From contig JAVBKB010000160.1 in NCBI GenBank assembly GCA_031554275.1, positions 1 to 18,664 on the forward strand: DNA of 18,664 nt, read 5' to 3'. A program made the translations under genes and the position numbers. Source of the stretch: JAVBKB01 sp031554275. GTDB taxonomy: Bacteria > Bacillota > Bacilli > JARBTR01. The notes below the pieces were generated by a model, which had not been told where the DNA came from, ran no database searches, and saw only the letters and a program-made list of their open reading frames with translations. This document shows, in pieces, positions 8,834-15,673 of this stretch. The stretch's first letter is position 1. Each line of letters starts with the position of its first letter.

Positions 8834-8839
8834 ATTATA
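8834..8839 (-). promoter_or_regulatory. Candidate -10 element for clpX
   Basis: A perfect TATAAT (minus strand) lies about 117 nt before the clpX start, in the tig-clpX gap. At 17 nt spacing the -35 region (AATTAT) is poor; a TTGAAA is present but 22 nt away. The leader between it and clpX contains the direct repeat GCTTTTAA twice. The call is tentative. Confidence 0.35.
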
Positions 8840-8897
8840 AGCAACAATCATGCCTGATAATTTTCAATTTTTTTTTTAGAATTTAGCAGCTTTTCAA

Positions 8898-10202
8898 TTA
8901 CTTATCCTTTTCAACAGCGTTTTCAATTAAGAAATCCACAGTCTTTTTGATTAAAATATCGTTCATGAGTCCCACAGTATTTGCGCCTAAATTCTTCTTC
9001 ACTTCTTCAATAGTCATGTCTAATCGCATTGCAAGCCCTGCGATTTCATCTTGCACATCTTCAACCGAAACTTCAAACTTTTCCGATTTCGCAATTTCTG
9101 ATAAGACAAGGCTTCTACGGATTTGTTTGATAGCATCAGGTTTCATTTGCTCCTTCAGCATATTAACGTCCTGTCCTGTATATTGGAAATACATCTCTAG
9201 GTTCATCCCTTGCATTTGCATGCGGCGTTCAAAGTCCTGCACCATATAGTCTAGTTCATGTTGAATCATTACCTCAGGAATTTCAAACTTTGCTTCGTCT
9301 ACAACTGAATCAATGATTGAATTCTCCTTAAGTTGTTTAGCATTTAGCTTCTTGGTAGATTCTAGGCGCTCTTTTATCTTATCTTTCAGTTCATCAAGTG
9401 TTTCTACATCTGGATCGACTTCTTTTGCAAATTCATCGGATAGTTCGGGAGCTTCTTTTCTCTTCATGTCATGAATTAGACATTTGAAAACGGCAGGTTT
9501 TCCAGCAAGCTCACTTGCTTGGTAATCTTCCGGGAATGACAATTCAACATCAACCTCTTCACCAATTCCATGCCCAACGAGTTGTTCTTCAAATCCAGGA
9601 ATGAAAGAGTTTGAGCCTAATTCAAGTGAATGATTACTTCCTTTGCCACCATCAAAAGGTATGTCATCGATAAAACCTTCAAAATCGATCACAACTGTAT
9701 CGCCAATTTCAGCAACACCGTCTTCTTTGACAACCCATTCAGATTTGCGATCTTGCATCGTTGCTAACTCATCGTTAATATCTTCTGCTGTAACTTCAGC
9801 GCTTTGCGGTTCATATGTAACACCTTTATACGCTCCAAGTTCTGGAACTGGACGTATCGTAACAGTTGCATCAAAGGTAATCGCACTTTTTTCTTTAAAA
9901 TTTTCAACGAGCTCATTGTAATTAATATCTGGGTAATCAACAGGATCAAAATCTTTATTTTCTAAAGATTTTTGGTACGCTGCATTTACCATGAAATCAA
10001 TTGCATCTGGATACAGTGATGTGATACCAAACATTTTCACAAACATTTGACGTGGAACTTTTCCTTTTCGGAATCCAGGCACATTCACTTTTGAAGCATT
10101 TTTTTTGAATGACTGCTCGATGGCTTGACTGACTTCAGCCTCGCTTACATCAAAGGTGACTTTTACTTTATTGACCTCTAAGTTTTCGATTTTTACTGAC
10201 AT
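8898..10202 (-). CDS. tig: Trigger factor (ribosome-associated chaperone, peptidyl-prolyl isomerase)
   Basis: Trigger factor binds the ribosome exit tunnel and shields nascent chains. The N-terminal ribosome-binding signature GFRKGKVP is at about 43-50. A FKBP-type isomerase domain follows (about 145-230), with GDTVVIDFEGFIDDIPFDGG and the SFIPGFEEQLVGH motif. The helical C-terminal chaperone domain occupies the rest. The start is the ATG after TGAGGAAAAAC, giving 434 residues. A frame extended 18 codons upstream would place this site and unconserved sequence inside the gene. Its position before clpX and lon is the standard Bacillales arrangement. Confidence 0.97.
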   Translation of the reverse strand: MSVKIENLEVNKVKVTFDVSEAEVSQAIEQSFKKNASKVNVPGFRKGKVPRQMFVKMFGITSLYPDAIDFMVNAAYQKSLENKDFDPVDYPDINYNELVENFKEKSAITFDATVTIRPVPELGAYKGVTYEPQSAEVTAEDINDELATMQDRKSEWVVKEDGVAEIGDTVVIDFEGFIDDIPFDGGKGSNHSLELGSNSFIPGFEEQLVGHGIGEEVDVELSFPEDYQASELAGKPAVFKCLIHDMKRKEAPELSDEFAKEVDPDVETLDELKDKIKERLESTKKLNAKQLKENSIIDSVVDEAKFEIPEVMIQHELDYMVQDFERRMQMQGMNLEMYFQYTGQDVNMLKEQMKPDAIKQIRRSLVLSEIAKSEKFEVSVEDVQDEIAGLAMRLDMTIEEVKKNLGANTVGLMNDILIKKTVDFLIENAVEKDK

Positions 10203-10297
10203 GTTTTTCCTCACGCTTTCCGAAAGTATTTTTCTCATAAAAGTAATCATAATCAAATCGAATGACTAATTAAGATATCTCAAACTACAACTAATAT

Positions 10298-10325
10298 AGT
10301 ATAGCATAAGTGCTTGATTTGTAAA
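10298..10325 (-). promoter_or_regulatory. tig: Extended -10 promoter of tig
   Basis: On the minus strand, TTTACA and TATACT are separated by 16 nt, and TGC directly precedes the -10, forming an extended -10 element. It lies about 95 nt before the tig start. The 13-nt repeat CGTTAATCAGAAT abuts the -35 on its upstream side, so a regulator could act there. Confidence 0.6.
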
Positions 10326-10393
10326 TTCTGATTAACGGATTTTTTTATAAAACAGTCTCTCTACTATAGGCTCGTTTTCCATTCTGATTAACG
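10325..10393 (-). repeat. Two 13-nt direct repeats upstream of the tig promoter
   Basis: The sequence CGTTAATCAGAAT (minus strand) occurs exactly at 10337-10325 and again at 10393-10381, 56 nt apart start to start. The downstream copy touches the tig -35 element. The copies are unrelated to the terminator that lies next to them. They may be binding sites or the trace of a small duplication. The rest of the 10203-10512 gap holds only the tig promoter and the terminator of the anti-sigma gene. Confidence 0.6.
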
Positions 10394-10422
10394 ATTGAGA
10401 ACTTGTATTAGAATTCTATATT

Positions 10423-10464
10423 AAAAACAGAACACTCTTACCAATCAAGGCAACTAGTGTTCTG
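10423..10464 (-). terminator. Intrinsic terminator of the sigma/anti-sigma operon
   Basis: On the minus strand CAGAACACT pairs perfectly with AGTGTTCTG across a 19-nt loop and is followed by five T residues. It lies about 50 nt after the anti-sigma stop and upstream of the tig promoter, insulating tig from the operon. Confidence 0.8.
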
Positions 10465-10512
10465 AGGTTTATTATGAATTTGGAAAGGTAAATCGCAGTT
10501 CAAATCATAGGT

Positions 10513-11898
10513 TTATGAATCTGGAGCTTCAGTACCATGGTACCCTTCCAAATTATCTGGAGCGATAGCAGGGATCCACAATTTCACATATAGAGTAGTC
10601 CCTTTTTGCAAAACATTTGCTCCATTTGAGAGTTGATCATCTTCAACTTTTGACCAGTCTGTTGTAAGATAGACCGCATAGAATGGCATAAAGTATTCTT
10701 CATACCCTTCATGCACGTACTCTAACTCTACACCAGCAATCGTAGCGTTTTTGAACGAATTAGTCATACCAAGAATACGACTTGTTTTATCCCCTTTCAC
10801 GTATTTTTCTTGCTCACTTTTGAATGCAGTAATCGCTTCCTCTTTTGAAATAATTGGATAGTCACCAACTTTAGTAGCTGGGTCAGGAGCTTGCGTAAAT
10901 TGAAACCCGATTTTGCCTTCAACACTATTTAAAGAGAGATGTTCAAAACTATATGAGGTGAATTGATCACTGAGACTCAACGCATCATTATTTGGATAGT
11001 AAAACCCTTTAACAGATGTTTTCCCAACATACTGAATATTCAATGTGTCAGTATACGTAGTCTCACTATCAAACTTATTGTAGTTCACGCCTGTCAAAAC
11101 TGAAGGATTTGGTAATAGCTTGTTTATAAAGCCATCCCATTTCGCTTTATTCGCGCTTTTCGCTATATTTTTTGACCCGTTTGAGTTATCAGCTAAACTC
11201 ACGCTAAAATCTTTCGTTGCGCCTTCGGTAATCCATATCGAATAACCTTTACCACTCATTGTATAAGCAGATCCGAAACCCATTTTTCTTTGATTATATT
11301 TGTTTTCGCTGACCATTTTCCCGAGGCCCAGTGTATCTTTAATGCGCACTGCTTCTGACTTCAGTGCATCGAAATCTACAGTTCCCTTTTCACTTTTGAA
11401 GGCTTCAAAAAAAGGATTCTTATATACTGGCAATGTTAAGAGCTGATCCTCCTTACCAGTTATTGGAGTAGGAGTTATTACCTCAGATAGATCCTTCACA
11501 ATATAAATGTGAAAACCATCACTTCCTCCTTCAGTTGGTTTCAGCGCTGTCACACCAACTTTTTGCAAACTTGGTTTTACAACGGGTGCCTGTTCAACAG
11601 GCTTTTCAACAATTGGATCGGGTACGACAGTTTTGTTTTCATTTGGGTCAGGTTGCACTACAGTTGAATTGTCTTTTGGAATGGGTGGCTCTGCAATTTG
11701 CTTCTTTCCATTGAAACTTCCAAAAACGACGAATGATATGGCTACAATAGCCACCGCAGTTACTGCACCAACTAAATAGAACGATGATTTTTTTTTCTTC
11801 ACAGCAGTTTCTCCCCTTAAAATCGAATCGATTAACTGGTCATCAGCCTTAATTTGATCAAATCCTTTAAAAACTGTACGATCAATTTTCTTAGTCAT
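10513..11898 (-). CDS. Membrane-anchored protein, candidate anti-sigma factor
   Basis: I do not recognise a named family with certainty. The 461-residue product has a basic cytoplasmic N-terminus of about 38 residues containing ADDQLIDSILRGE. One membrane helix follows (about 40-62, FYLVGAVTAVAIVAISFVVF), then a Pro/Glu/Val-rich linker (about 70-110) and an external domain of about 350 residues. No zinc-anti-sigma HxxxCxxC motif is present. The gene overlaps the sigma factor gene by 8 nt and has GGGAGG 8 nt before its ATG. Such coupling with an ECF-type sigma gene is typical of a membrane anti-sigma partner. The role is inferred from context; the sensed signal is unknown. A terminator follows. 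Confidence 0.65.
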   Translation of the reverse strand: MTKKIDRTVFKGFDQIKADDQLIDSILRGETAVKKKKSSFYLVGAVTAVAIVAISFVVFGSFNGKKQIAEPPIPKDNSTVVQPDPNENKTVVPDPIVEKPVEQAPVVKPSLQKVGVTALKPTEGGSDGFHIYIVKDLSEVITPTPITGKEDQLLTLPVYKNPFFEAFKSEKGTVDFDALKSEAVRIKDTLGLGKMVSENKYNQRKMGFGSAYTMSGKGYSIWITEGATKDFSVSLADNSNGSKNIAKSANKAKWDGFINKLLPNPSVLTGVNYNKFDSETTYTDTLNIQYVGKTSVKGFYYPNNDALSLSDQFTSYSFEHLSLNSVEGKIGFQFTQAPDPATKVGDYPIISKEEAITAFKSEQEKYVKGDKTSRILGMTNSFKNATIAGVELEYVHEGYEEYFMPFYAVYLTTDWSKVEDDQLSNGANVLQKGTTLYVKLWIPAIAPDNLEGYHGTEAPDS

Positions 11899-12370
11899 AA
11901 TCAAAACCTCCCTGTAATAATTTGGTTTTTAGCAGCTCACGTCCTCGCATCATGCTGACCTTTACATTTGATTCTTTTAAATTTAACATGAGGGCAATTT
12001 CTAAAATTTTGTAATTTTCGTAATAATGCAAATAAATAATATCTCGATACTTATCTGGTAAGGAAAAAACAATCTCAAGCAATCCTCTGTCTTCTTCGTT
12101 CTCAATACAAGCTAAAAATTCATCAGTAACGTCAACATTTCTTCGCCAAAAACTCTTGAAAAAGTCTCGGCATTCATTTTTCGTAACTGTTATCAACCAT
12201 GCTTTCAAGTGTTCTGAGTCTGCAAATTCTTTTGTCGATTTATACAGCTTCATAAATACATTTTGGCAACAATCTCTGGCATCATGAGCATCTTTCAAAT
12301 ATACTAGCGCAAGTCGATATACCATATCGGAATGCGTGATGACCAAGTTGGAAAAACGAGCACTTTCCAT
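11891..12370 (-). CDS. ECF-type RNA polymerase sigma factor (sigma-70 family)
   Basis: This 159-residue protein has the two-domain layout of group IV sigma factors. Region 2 spans about 8-75 (HSDMVYRLALVYLKD, then DARDCCQNVFMKLYK and AWLITVTKNECRDFF). Region 4 spans about 103-152 (LPDKYRDIIYLHYYENY, then the helix-turn-helix ILEIALMLNLKESNVKVSMMRGRELLK). Region 3 and region 1 are absent, as expected for ECF members. It should direct RNA polymerase to a small regulon and be held inactive by the membrane protein encoded downstream. The start has GAGAGGAG 10 nt upstream. The specific ECF group is not resolved. Confidence 0.9.
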   Translation of the reverse strand: MESARFSNLVITHSDMVYRLALVYLKDAHDARDCCQNVFMKLYKSTKEFADSEHLKAWLITVTKNECRDFFKSFWRRNVDVTDEFLACIENEEDRGLLEIVFSLPDKYRDIIYLHYYENYKILEIALMLNLKESNVKVSMMRGRELLKTKLLQGGFDYD

Positions 12371-12396
12371 ACAATTTTCACTCCTCTCTACTTAAT

Positions 12397-12424
12397 AAAC
12401 GAATGGCTAACCAATAAAGTTACA
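12397..12424 (-). promoter_or_regulatory. Candidate autoregulatory ECF promoter of the sigma operon
   Basis: On the minus strand TGTAAC and CGTTT are separated by 17 nt, about 27 nt before the sigma start codon. TG(A/T/C)AAC plus CGT is the general form of ECF-dependent promoters in Bacilli, so autoregulation is possible. The motif is short and was found by eye. Confidence 0.4.
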
Positions 12425-12504
12425 AATTCTATATCAATTTTCACATTTTTTTAAAATATCATACACCTCAACTCGAAATGAATCATTACATTACTAGAGT
12501 GTAC

Positions 12505-12522
12505 AGTGTTTCTTGAAACACT
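12505..12522. promoter_or_regulatory. Palindrome in the sigma-degV divergent region
   Basis: AGTGTTTCTTGAAACACT has perfect 8-bp arms around a 2-nt centre. The near-zero loop favours a dimeric protein binding site over an RNA hairpin, and no U-tract follows on either strand. It lies between the divergent sigma and degV promoters in an otherwise gene-free stretch (12371-12705). Confidence 0.45.
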
Positions 12523-12564
12523 TTATGCATTGATTAGTACTTAATCTGAACTCTTATGAAAGAA

Positions 12565-12595
12565 CTGAAACTTAATCGTAACGTAGTGGTATAAT
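12565..12595 (+). promoter_or_regulatory. Promoter of the degV-family gene
   Basis: TATAAT (12590-12595) is preceded directly by TGG, forming an extended -10. A CTGAAA at 12565-12570 could serve as a -35 with a long 19-nt spacer. Transcription would start near 12602, leaving a leader of about 104 nt. Confidence 0.6.
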
Positions 12596-12602
12596 ATAAT
12601 TA

Positions 12603-12632
12603 GCAAGGTTAGCCTTGCCTATTGAAAGGCAA
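12603..12632 (+). other. Overlapping leader hairpins before degV
   Basis: GCAAGG (12603-12608) pairs with CCTTGC (12613-12618) around TTAG. TTGCC (12615-12619) can instead pair with GGCAA (12628-12632). The two hairpins share bases and so exclude each other. They sit at the predicted 5' end of the degV transcript. Function is unknown; a simple 5'-stabilising hairpin is possible. Confidence 0.4.
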
Positions 12633-12705
12633 TGAACCCAAAACTCACTTTGTAAACCAAAGAATGAAAATGGCAAGGAAAATACAGTTTAAGAAAAGAG
12701 AACAG

Positions 12706-13557
12706 ATGAGTATAAAGATTGTTTCAGACAGAATGATTGATTTACCTGTAGAGGAACTGAGGTCACTTAATATTGATACAATTTCATGTTATGTGAATAT
12801 GGATGGAAAAAGCTATTCTGATATGGATGATATTTTTCCTGAGGATATTTTCAAATTCATGGATGAAACCGGAAAATTTCCGCAAACAGCTGCGAAAAGC
12901 CCTGCCCTATATACGGAATTTTTCAAGCAATTTGTCGATAACGGAGAAACAGTTATACACTTTGCAGCATCTAGTGGCATCTCATCAATTGCCGAAAACG
13001 CCAAAATTGCTGCGCAGGATTTCCCTGGAAAAGTTTTTGTAATAGACAGTTTGTTGCTATCAAATGGTATCGCGTTGCTTGCTAAGTATGCCATAAAACT
13101 CATTGAAAATGGCGAAACTGATGCAGAAAGAATTGTTCAGTTGGTTACACAAATGATTCCAAAGATACAGTGCTCGTTTCTAATTGATACGCTCGATTGT
13201 CTTTTTAAGGGTGGCAGATGTAGCGGTTTAACTTTCTATATGGCAAGCATTCTTAAAATAAAACCTGTAATCTATATGAATGAAACAGGTCATATGGTAG
13301 TCCGAGAAAAATTTAGAGGCAATCAGGAAAAGGTACTTGAGCAGTACATAAAGAAAACATTTGACAAATATCCGAATCCAGAACTTGACCAATTATATTT
13401 TGCCTATAGCACCTACAATGAGCTTGTAGAAGCGAATATCAGAAAAATCGTTGCAAAATATCACAACTTCAAAAATATCCAATTCAACAAAATCGGCTGT
13501 AACTGTAGTATCCACTCTGGAAGAAATGCCATTGCAATGTTCTATGTATGTAAATAA
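12706..13557 (+). CDS. DegV family protein (fatty-acid-binding)
   Basis: DegV/FakB-type proteins bind a fatty acid, and the FakB members present it to the FakA kinase for phosphorylation. The 283-residue product starts MSIKIVSDRMIDLP, the usual beta strand followed by a variant of SDS-T-DLP. It continues with AASSGISSIAENAKIAA in place of the common SS-LSGTYQSA. The signature DTLDCLFKGGRCS is at about 162-174, and a GCNCSIHSGRNA motif lies near the C-terminus. An in-frame opening extends 28 codons further upstream from a TTG, but that overlaps the leader hairpins and looks non-coding. The chosen ATG has only a weak purine-rich site (AAGAGAA). It is monocistronic and divergent from the sigma operon. 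Confidence 0.9.
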   Translation: MSIKIVSDRMIDLPVEELRSLNIDTISCYVNMDGKSYSDMDDIFPEDIFKFMDETGKFPQTAAKSPALYTEFFKQFVDNGETVIHFAASSGISSIAENAKIAAQDFPGKVFVIDSLLLSNGIALLAKYAIKLIENGETDAERIVQLVTQMIPKIQCSFLIDTLDCLFKGGRCSGLTFYMASILKIKPVIYMNETGHMVVREKFRGNQEKVLEQYIKKTFDKYPNPELDQLYFAYSTYNELVEANIRKIVAKYHNFKNIQFNKIGCNCSIHSGRNAIAMFYVCK

Positions 13558-13570
13558 CCTTATGAATTAC

Positions 13571-13664
13571 AAACCCACTTGCTACGTGTAGTTAAGATCC
13601 ACAACGTCTTCCTTTTACAAGGGAATCGTAGACCTTTCCTGCATGTCGCACAAGTGGGTTTTTT
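13571..13664 (+). terminator. Terminator of degV with a long structured loop
   Basis: AAACCCACTTG (13571-13581) pairs perfectly with CAAGTGGGTTT (13651-13661) and runs into six T residues. The 69-nt interior can fold further: CTACG (13582-13586) with CGTAG (13627-13631), and CCTT (13611-13614) with AAGG (13619-13622) around TTAC. The next gene is convergent, so this is where transcription should end. On the minus strand the flanking T-run is only TTT, so activity there is likely weak. Confidence 0.7.
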
Positions 13665-13697
13665 GTTATTATTATTCTCACTGATTCATCCGTTGAC

Positions 13698-14060
13698 CTA
13701 CATCATTACAAATGTTAACTTATCAAAATCCGAACGAATAATCTCGTTTCCTGGGATTGCACTGACATCAAACAAATACCCGATTGTTTGTAGGTTATTG
13801 GTTTCATTGCCATCATCTCCACTTAGATTAACAAAGTGGACAAGTGTTTCTTGATCAAATGTTACCTTGAAACCGCGATAGCTTTTCTTGTCCGTGGTAT
13901 AGTTGTGGGCTTCAGATAGCTTTTTCCAAAACTCCGCATCGCTTACAACCTTTATCTCATCTGGCGTAAGATCCTTAACATTGACAACTTGATATTCAGT
14001 GCTAGCAAAGCCACAATTTTCGTTGAAAATCCCCAATAATTTCTTAACTACATCAGTCAT
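13698..14060 (-). CDS. Hypothetical protein, 120 residues
   Basis: I do not recognise this protein. It is a small, acidic, probably cytoplasmic protein with no signal peptide or membrane segment. A short helix (MTDVVKKLLGIFNENCG) is followed by a mixed, beta-rich sequence with an acidic GDDGNETNN turn near residue 80-90. A clear ribosome binding site (AAGGGGAA) lies just before the ATG, and codon use is like its neighbours, so it is probably real. It converges with degV and lies 82 nt after the oxidoreductase gene, with which it may be cotranscribed. No function is proposed. Confidence 0.65.
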   Translation of the reverse strand: MTDVVKKLLGIFNENCGFASTEYQVVNVKDLTPDEIKVVSDAEFWKKLSEAHNYTTDKKSYRGFKVTFDQETLVHFVNLSGDDGNETNNLQTIGYLFDVSAIPGNEIIRSDFDKLTFVMM

Positions 14061-14142
14061 AAATATTCCCCTTTTCGGTGTAAAATAATTTCCGGTTCAA
14101 TTTCTACGATTTTTAGAACAGCCTGTAACCACTTTAGCAATT

Positions 14143-15159
14143 TTACATGAAAGAATTACGAAGAAACTCTTTGTCTTTAATCAGTGGTCTACCTATACCT
14201 ATTAAATCACAAACTCCAGTTTGAAGCAGTTCCTCTGATTTAAGAGCGGATCTTATCCCCCCTGTACAATCTACTGGCACTTGATTATTAATTGCTGCTC
14301 TAATTGCTGTAGCATAAGGTGCAAAATATGCAGTATCGTTATCATCTTCACCAATTCCATAGATACAATGATTCCCCGAAACACCTAGCCAATCAACCCC
14401 AAGGGAAACTAGTTCCTTCGCAACTTGACAGCTTTCAGCTAAATTGTAGCCTTGCTCTGGTTTATTTGGCATTTGATCCGAACCACCTAATCGTACAGAA
14501 ACATTGACATGCGGAACTGCTTTCCGAACCGCCTCTGTTACCTCTAGTAATAAACGCATTCTGTTTTCCAAGCTCCCACCATATTTATCCTTGCGCTTGT
14601 TGGTGATGGGACTTAGAAATTGACCCATTAAGTAGCCATGACAAGCATAAATTTGTACCCCACCTGTATAACCGGAAAGATTCACAGCATTTCTTGCAGA
14701 TTCTGCAAAGGCATTAATTATGATTGGAATTTCTGAGCTATCCAACATTTCTGAATCCGCGCCTATTAAGTCACGAGGATTTCTAAGGCCAGATGGTGAA
14801 AGCAACCTGAAGTCATCTTCTTGAAGTAAGTCCTTTCCCGACGCTCCTGCACCTGAAAAATTAAGCTGCGCAACGACCGGAATATCAGCATCTTTGAATA
14901 ATTGTGTCAAATGCGATAATGATTTCGCACTTTCTTCATCGTAAAGTCGAAATTGATTACTTCTATTTCTACCCCAAGGATGGACTGCATGCTGTTCAAC
15001 AACTACCATTCCCACTCCTGACAGAAGAAGTTCCTTATAATAGCTAATACATTTCTCATTAACAACACCACCAATATCACAAGCGTTACTAACAATTGGC
15101 TGTGCGATAATGCGATTTTCGAGATTTAAATTTCCAACTTTAATCGATTCATATAACAT
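14143..15159 (-). CDS. NADH:flavin oxidoreductase / Old Yellow Enzyme-like protein
   Basis: This is a 338-residue (beta/alpha)8 flavoprotein of the OYE family, which reduces activated alkenes or other electrophiles with an FMN cofactor. Family landmarks are NLENRI (11-17), CHGYLMGQFLSPITNKR (173-189), DKYGGSLENRMR (191-202), SVRLGGSD (221-228) and GIGRPLI near the end. The active site is atypical. The usual H-x-x-H pair (H164 and H167 in YqjM) reads Y171-A-C-H174, and the QL-x-HAGR motif reads QLNFSGA, losing a His and an Arg. It may be an active enzyme with changed substrate range. No iron-sulfur domain is present. AAAGGAG lies 12 nt before the start. Confidence 0.88.
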   Translation of the reverse strand: MLYESIKVGNLNLENRIIAQPIVSNACDIGGVVNEKCISYYKELLLSGVGMVVVEQHAVHPWGRNRSNQFRLYDEESAKSLSHLTQLFKDADIPVVAQLNFSGAGASGKDLLQEDDFRLLSPSGLRNPRDLIGADSEMLDSSEIPIIINAFAESARNAVNLSGYTGGVQIYACHGYLMGQFLSPITNKRKDKYGGSLENRMRLLLEVTEAVRKAVPHVNVSVRLGGSDQMPNKPEQGYNLAESCQVAKELVSLGVDWLGVSGNHCIYGIGEDDNDTAYFAPYATAIRAAINNQVPVDCTGGIRSALKSEELLQTGVCDLIGIGRPLIKDKEFLRNSFM

Positions 15160-15420
15160 AATTTGTAGTGCTCCTTTGTTTTTACTGATGATTTCTTAAC
15201 AATATTCATTTGGTGACATTAAGACTTTTTTGAATGTACAATCTCTAAGCTAATTTCACCAGACTATCTTGTTTCCACATCATTATAACGACTTCTTTCA
15301 ACAAAATCCCACTTATTTTGAACATGTAATTCTAAATTGCGCAACAATCAGAAAGATTGGATATTTTGATTGCAATTGAAGCGGAGACATTTCATTGCTG
15401 TTTGGTGATTATTGTAGAAC
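15160..15420. other. Gene-free region upstream of the oxidoreductase gene
   Basis: This stretch holds no supportable reading frame. A perfect TATAAT (minus strand, 15287-15282) may be the -10 of the oxidoreductase promoter, about 120 nt before its start, but no -35 is evident. AATCAGAAAGATT (15347-15359) is a short inverted repeat with 4-bp arms upstream of it. Together with the following terminator and 3' region, the whole gap between genes is 514 nt. Confidence 0.4.
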
Positions 15421-15467
15421 AAAAAAAAAACAGTGATGATCCTGATTTGATAAGGGATTCACCACTG
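15421..15467 (-). terminator. Strong intrinsic terminator of the moxR-VWA operon
   Basis: On the minus strand CAGTGGTGAATCC pairs with GGATCATCACTG (one mismatch and one bulge) around a loop of about 12 nt, followed directly by ten T residues. It lies about 200 nt after the stop of the VWA gene, giving that transcript a long 3' region. Confidence 0.85.
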
Positions 15468-15673
15468 ATTGCAGTTACGTCTGAGGAGGGATTCGATAAA
15501 AATATCAAATGAGTCTTGCTAGGCTGATAGATACTCGCCTGACTTGCTGGGCTTGAATGAATTTTTTTGGGAATTAAATTAGTTGCCTACAATTGCTTCT
15601 GCTAAGATTGCCTGACTCTGCTTGGTGGAAATGCTATTCAATACTTATTGTAATCACCAAATAATTCAAAGCA
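15468..15673 (-). other. Long 3' untranslated region of the moxR-VWA operon
   Basis: About 200 nt separate the VWA stop from the terminator. I see no convincing gene. An imperfect direct repeat, CTTGCTAGGCT (15515-15525) and CTTGCTGGGCT (15543-15553) on the plus strand, is 10 of 11 identical. It could be plain untranslated sequence or a decayed gene. Confidence 0.4.

Noticed and set aside
8860..8897. Terminator directly after tig
   Set aside because: There is a run of A residues on the minus strand but no stem followed by T residues, so I do not call one.
12622..12705. 28-residue N-terminal extension of the DegV protein
   Set aside because: It begins at a TTG within the leader hairpins, has no ribosome binding site, and DegV proteins begin at the S-x-K-I-V-x-D strand.
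15579..15641. 21-codon minus-strand frame (TTG start) in the VWA 3' region
   Set aside because: It has no ribosome binding site and is too short to separate from chance.
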